Positions 13,325 to 14,119 of a stretch of 14,119 nt of DNA are shown piece after piece. This DNA is from DASPXK01 sp035637315 (lineage in GTDB: Bacteria; Chloroflexota; UBA6077; JACCZL01): contig DASPXK010000311.1 of assembly GCA_035637315.1 (NCBI GenBank), positions 1 through 14,119 of the forward strand. Direction: 5' to 3'. The notes under the pieces are model-generated. The model was not told the origin of the DNA, searched no databases, and was given only the letters and a program-made list of their open reading frames with translations. The position numbers were made by a program, and so were the translations under genes. Every line of letters begins with the position of its first letter. The stretch's first letter is position 1.

Positions 13325-13608
13325 AGATCGTATCAGTGGCCGATGTCAAGGCACATTTCAGTTCCTATCTGAAGGCGAGTGAGCAGGGACCTGTGGTGGT
13401 CACCCGGAACGGCAAGCCGGTGGCGGTTTTGCTGGCCGTCGGCGACGAAGAAGAGCTGGAGGGCCTGATCCTCGCCCACTCACCACGGCTCCGAATGATC
13501 CTCGACGCCGCTCGGCAACGGATCCGCGAAGGGACTGGCGTTCCTCACGAGGAGCTCTGGCAAGAGGTGGAGAGCGAAGAGGGTTCGCGGTCGCCAGACG
13601 AGCGCTGA
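13321..13608 (+). CDS. Phd/YefM-family antitoxin
   Basis: Protein of 95 residues. The N-terminal part, V-S-V-A-D-V-K-A-H-F (4-13), then V-V-V-T-R-N-G-K-P-V-A-V-L-L (25-38), is the classic Phd/YefM DNA-binding fold. The C-terminal half (about 46-95) is charged and probably disordered until it wraps the toxin. The ATG overlaps the toxin TGA by four bases, so translation is coupled and the stoichiometry may depend on re-initiation. A GAGAGGAAG purine stretch lies upstream. It is expected to neutralise the toxin and repress the shared promoter. Confidence 0.88.
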   Translation: MKIVSVADVKAHFSSYLKASEQGPVVVTRNGKPVAVLLAVGDEEELEGLILAHSPRLRMILDAARQRIREGTGVPHEELWQEVESEEGSRSPDER

Positions 13609-13618
13609 AACGGGCTCG

Positions 13619-13648
13619 GGCGCCAGGCTGAGATTCGCGGTGCCTTTT
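13619..13648 (+). terminator. Possible terminator of the toxin-antitoxin operon
   Basis: GGCGCC (13619-13624) pairs with GGTGCC (13639-13644), including one G-T pair, across a 14-base loop. TTTT follows at once. It lies 10 bases past the antitoxin stop and before the convergent VOC gene. The stem is short, so the call is moderate to weak. Confidence 0.4.
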
Positions 13649-13670
13649 CGGTTGTGGTCCGCCAAGGAGA

Positions 13671-14075
13671 TCAGGAGTGTTCGTGTGGGCGCTGTCCGTG
13701 GTCGGTCGTGATGAGCTGGAGGCGGTGGCCGTCTGGGTCCTCGAGGTAGATGCAGTAGGGATCGCCCTCGCGACCCCAGAACCGAATCCCGGCCGCCTTG
13801 AGCGCGGCGCTCACCTGCTCGAAGTCGCCAGACTCTAGTTTCAGCGCCATATGGTTGAGCTCGCTGCCGGCGTGGATGTCAGCGCCCTCGGATGGCTCGA
13901 ACAGCGCCACCAGCTGGCTGCCGCAGCGTAGGAACGTTTGGCGCCCGTGCTCGTGCGCCACCGTCATGCCCAGAAACTCGACATAGAACCTCTTGGCGCG
14001 GTCCACGTCCCGAACATGGAGCACGACGTGGTCGATGCTGTTCGCCTTCAGGGTGGTCAGAGTCGTCTGAGCCAT
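13671..14075 (-). CDS. VOC (glyoxalase/bleomycin-resistance fold) protein
   Basis: Single VOC module of 134 residues. It shows I-D-H-V-V-L-H-V-R-D-V-D-R-A-K-R-F-Y (14-31), L-N-H-M-A-L-K-L (73-80) and L-E-D-P-D-G-H-R-L-Q-L (111-121). Metal ligands His16 and His75 are in place, but the usual Glu after DPDG is Gln120, so metal binding may be altered or use Glu60 or another residue. The start is the ATG at 14075-14073 with AGGAG 8 bases upstream. Plausible roles are a lyase, dioxygenase-like or resistance protein; no specific substrate is indicated. It is only about 35% alike in general pattern to the first VOC protein, judged by eye, so the two are not a recent duplication. Confidence 0.88.
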   Translation of the reverse strand: MAQTTLTTLKANSIDHVVLHVRDVDRAKRFYVEFLGMTVAHEHGRQTFLRCGSQLVALFEPSEGADIHAGSELNHMALKLESGDFEQVSAALKAAGIRFWGREGDPYCIYLEDPDGHRLQLITTDHGQRPHEHS

Positions 14076-14119
14076 GACGCCATCTCCTTGTGTTCCGGCG
14101 GGCGAGTCGACCGCGGACA

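Overview
The window is a GC-rich bacterial chromosome fragment. The organism is most likely a member of Chloroflexota or a similar high-GC environmental lineage. This is an inference from the solute-binding lipoprotein, whose Cys is followed by a long Ala/Pro/Ser/Thr linker, and from scattered GC-rich palindromic intergenic repeats. No rRNA, tRNA, CRISPR array or intact insertion sequence was seen.

Left part (about 169-4720, minus strand): an AglEFG-type carbohydrate ABC importer without its ATPase (binding lipoprotein, MalF-like and MalG-like permeases, transcribed right to left). Upstream on the same strand are a small membrane-anchored cupredoxin and a low-affinity iron permease family protein. 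A palindromic GC-rich element sits between the binding-protein gene and the first permease gene, and a 32-bp palindrome lies upstream of the binding-protein gene.

Middle part (4925-11223, plus strand): a VOC protein and a DUF2848 (FAH-like) protein that look co-transcribed, then an SDR oxidoreductase. Next is a poorly coding, partly decayed stretch holding an amidohydrolase tail remnant. It is followed by a PaaK-like CoA ligase broken by one frameshift, a small helical protein, a PaaA/PaaC-like ferritin-fold protein and an amidohydrolase-2 enzyme. The set looks like accessory catabolism of an aromatic or carboxylic acid: CoA activation, oxygenation, then hydrolysis or decarboxylation.

Right part (11235-12862, minus strand): a translationally coupled pair, a class II aldolase/adducin protein lacking most of the family's zinc ligands and a 4,5-dihydroxyphthalate decarboxylase (Pht5)-like protein. 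Convergence with the amidohydrolase and the shared theme suggest one catabolic island. Divergent from it is a RelE/Phd-type toxin-antitoxin pair in reversed order (toxin first), with a good sigma-70-like promoter placed so that the toxin mRNA would be almost leaderless. A second VOC protein, on the minus strand, closes the window.
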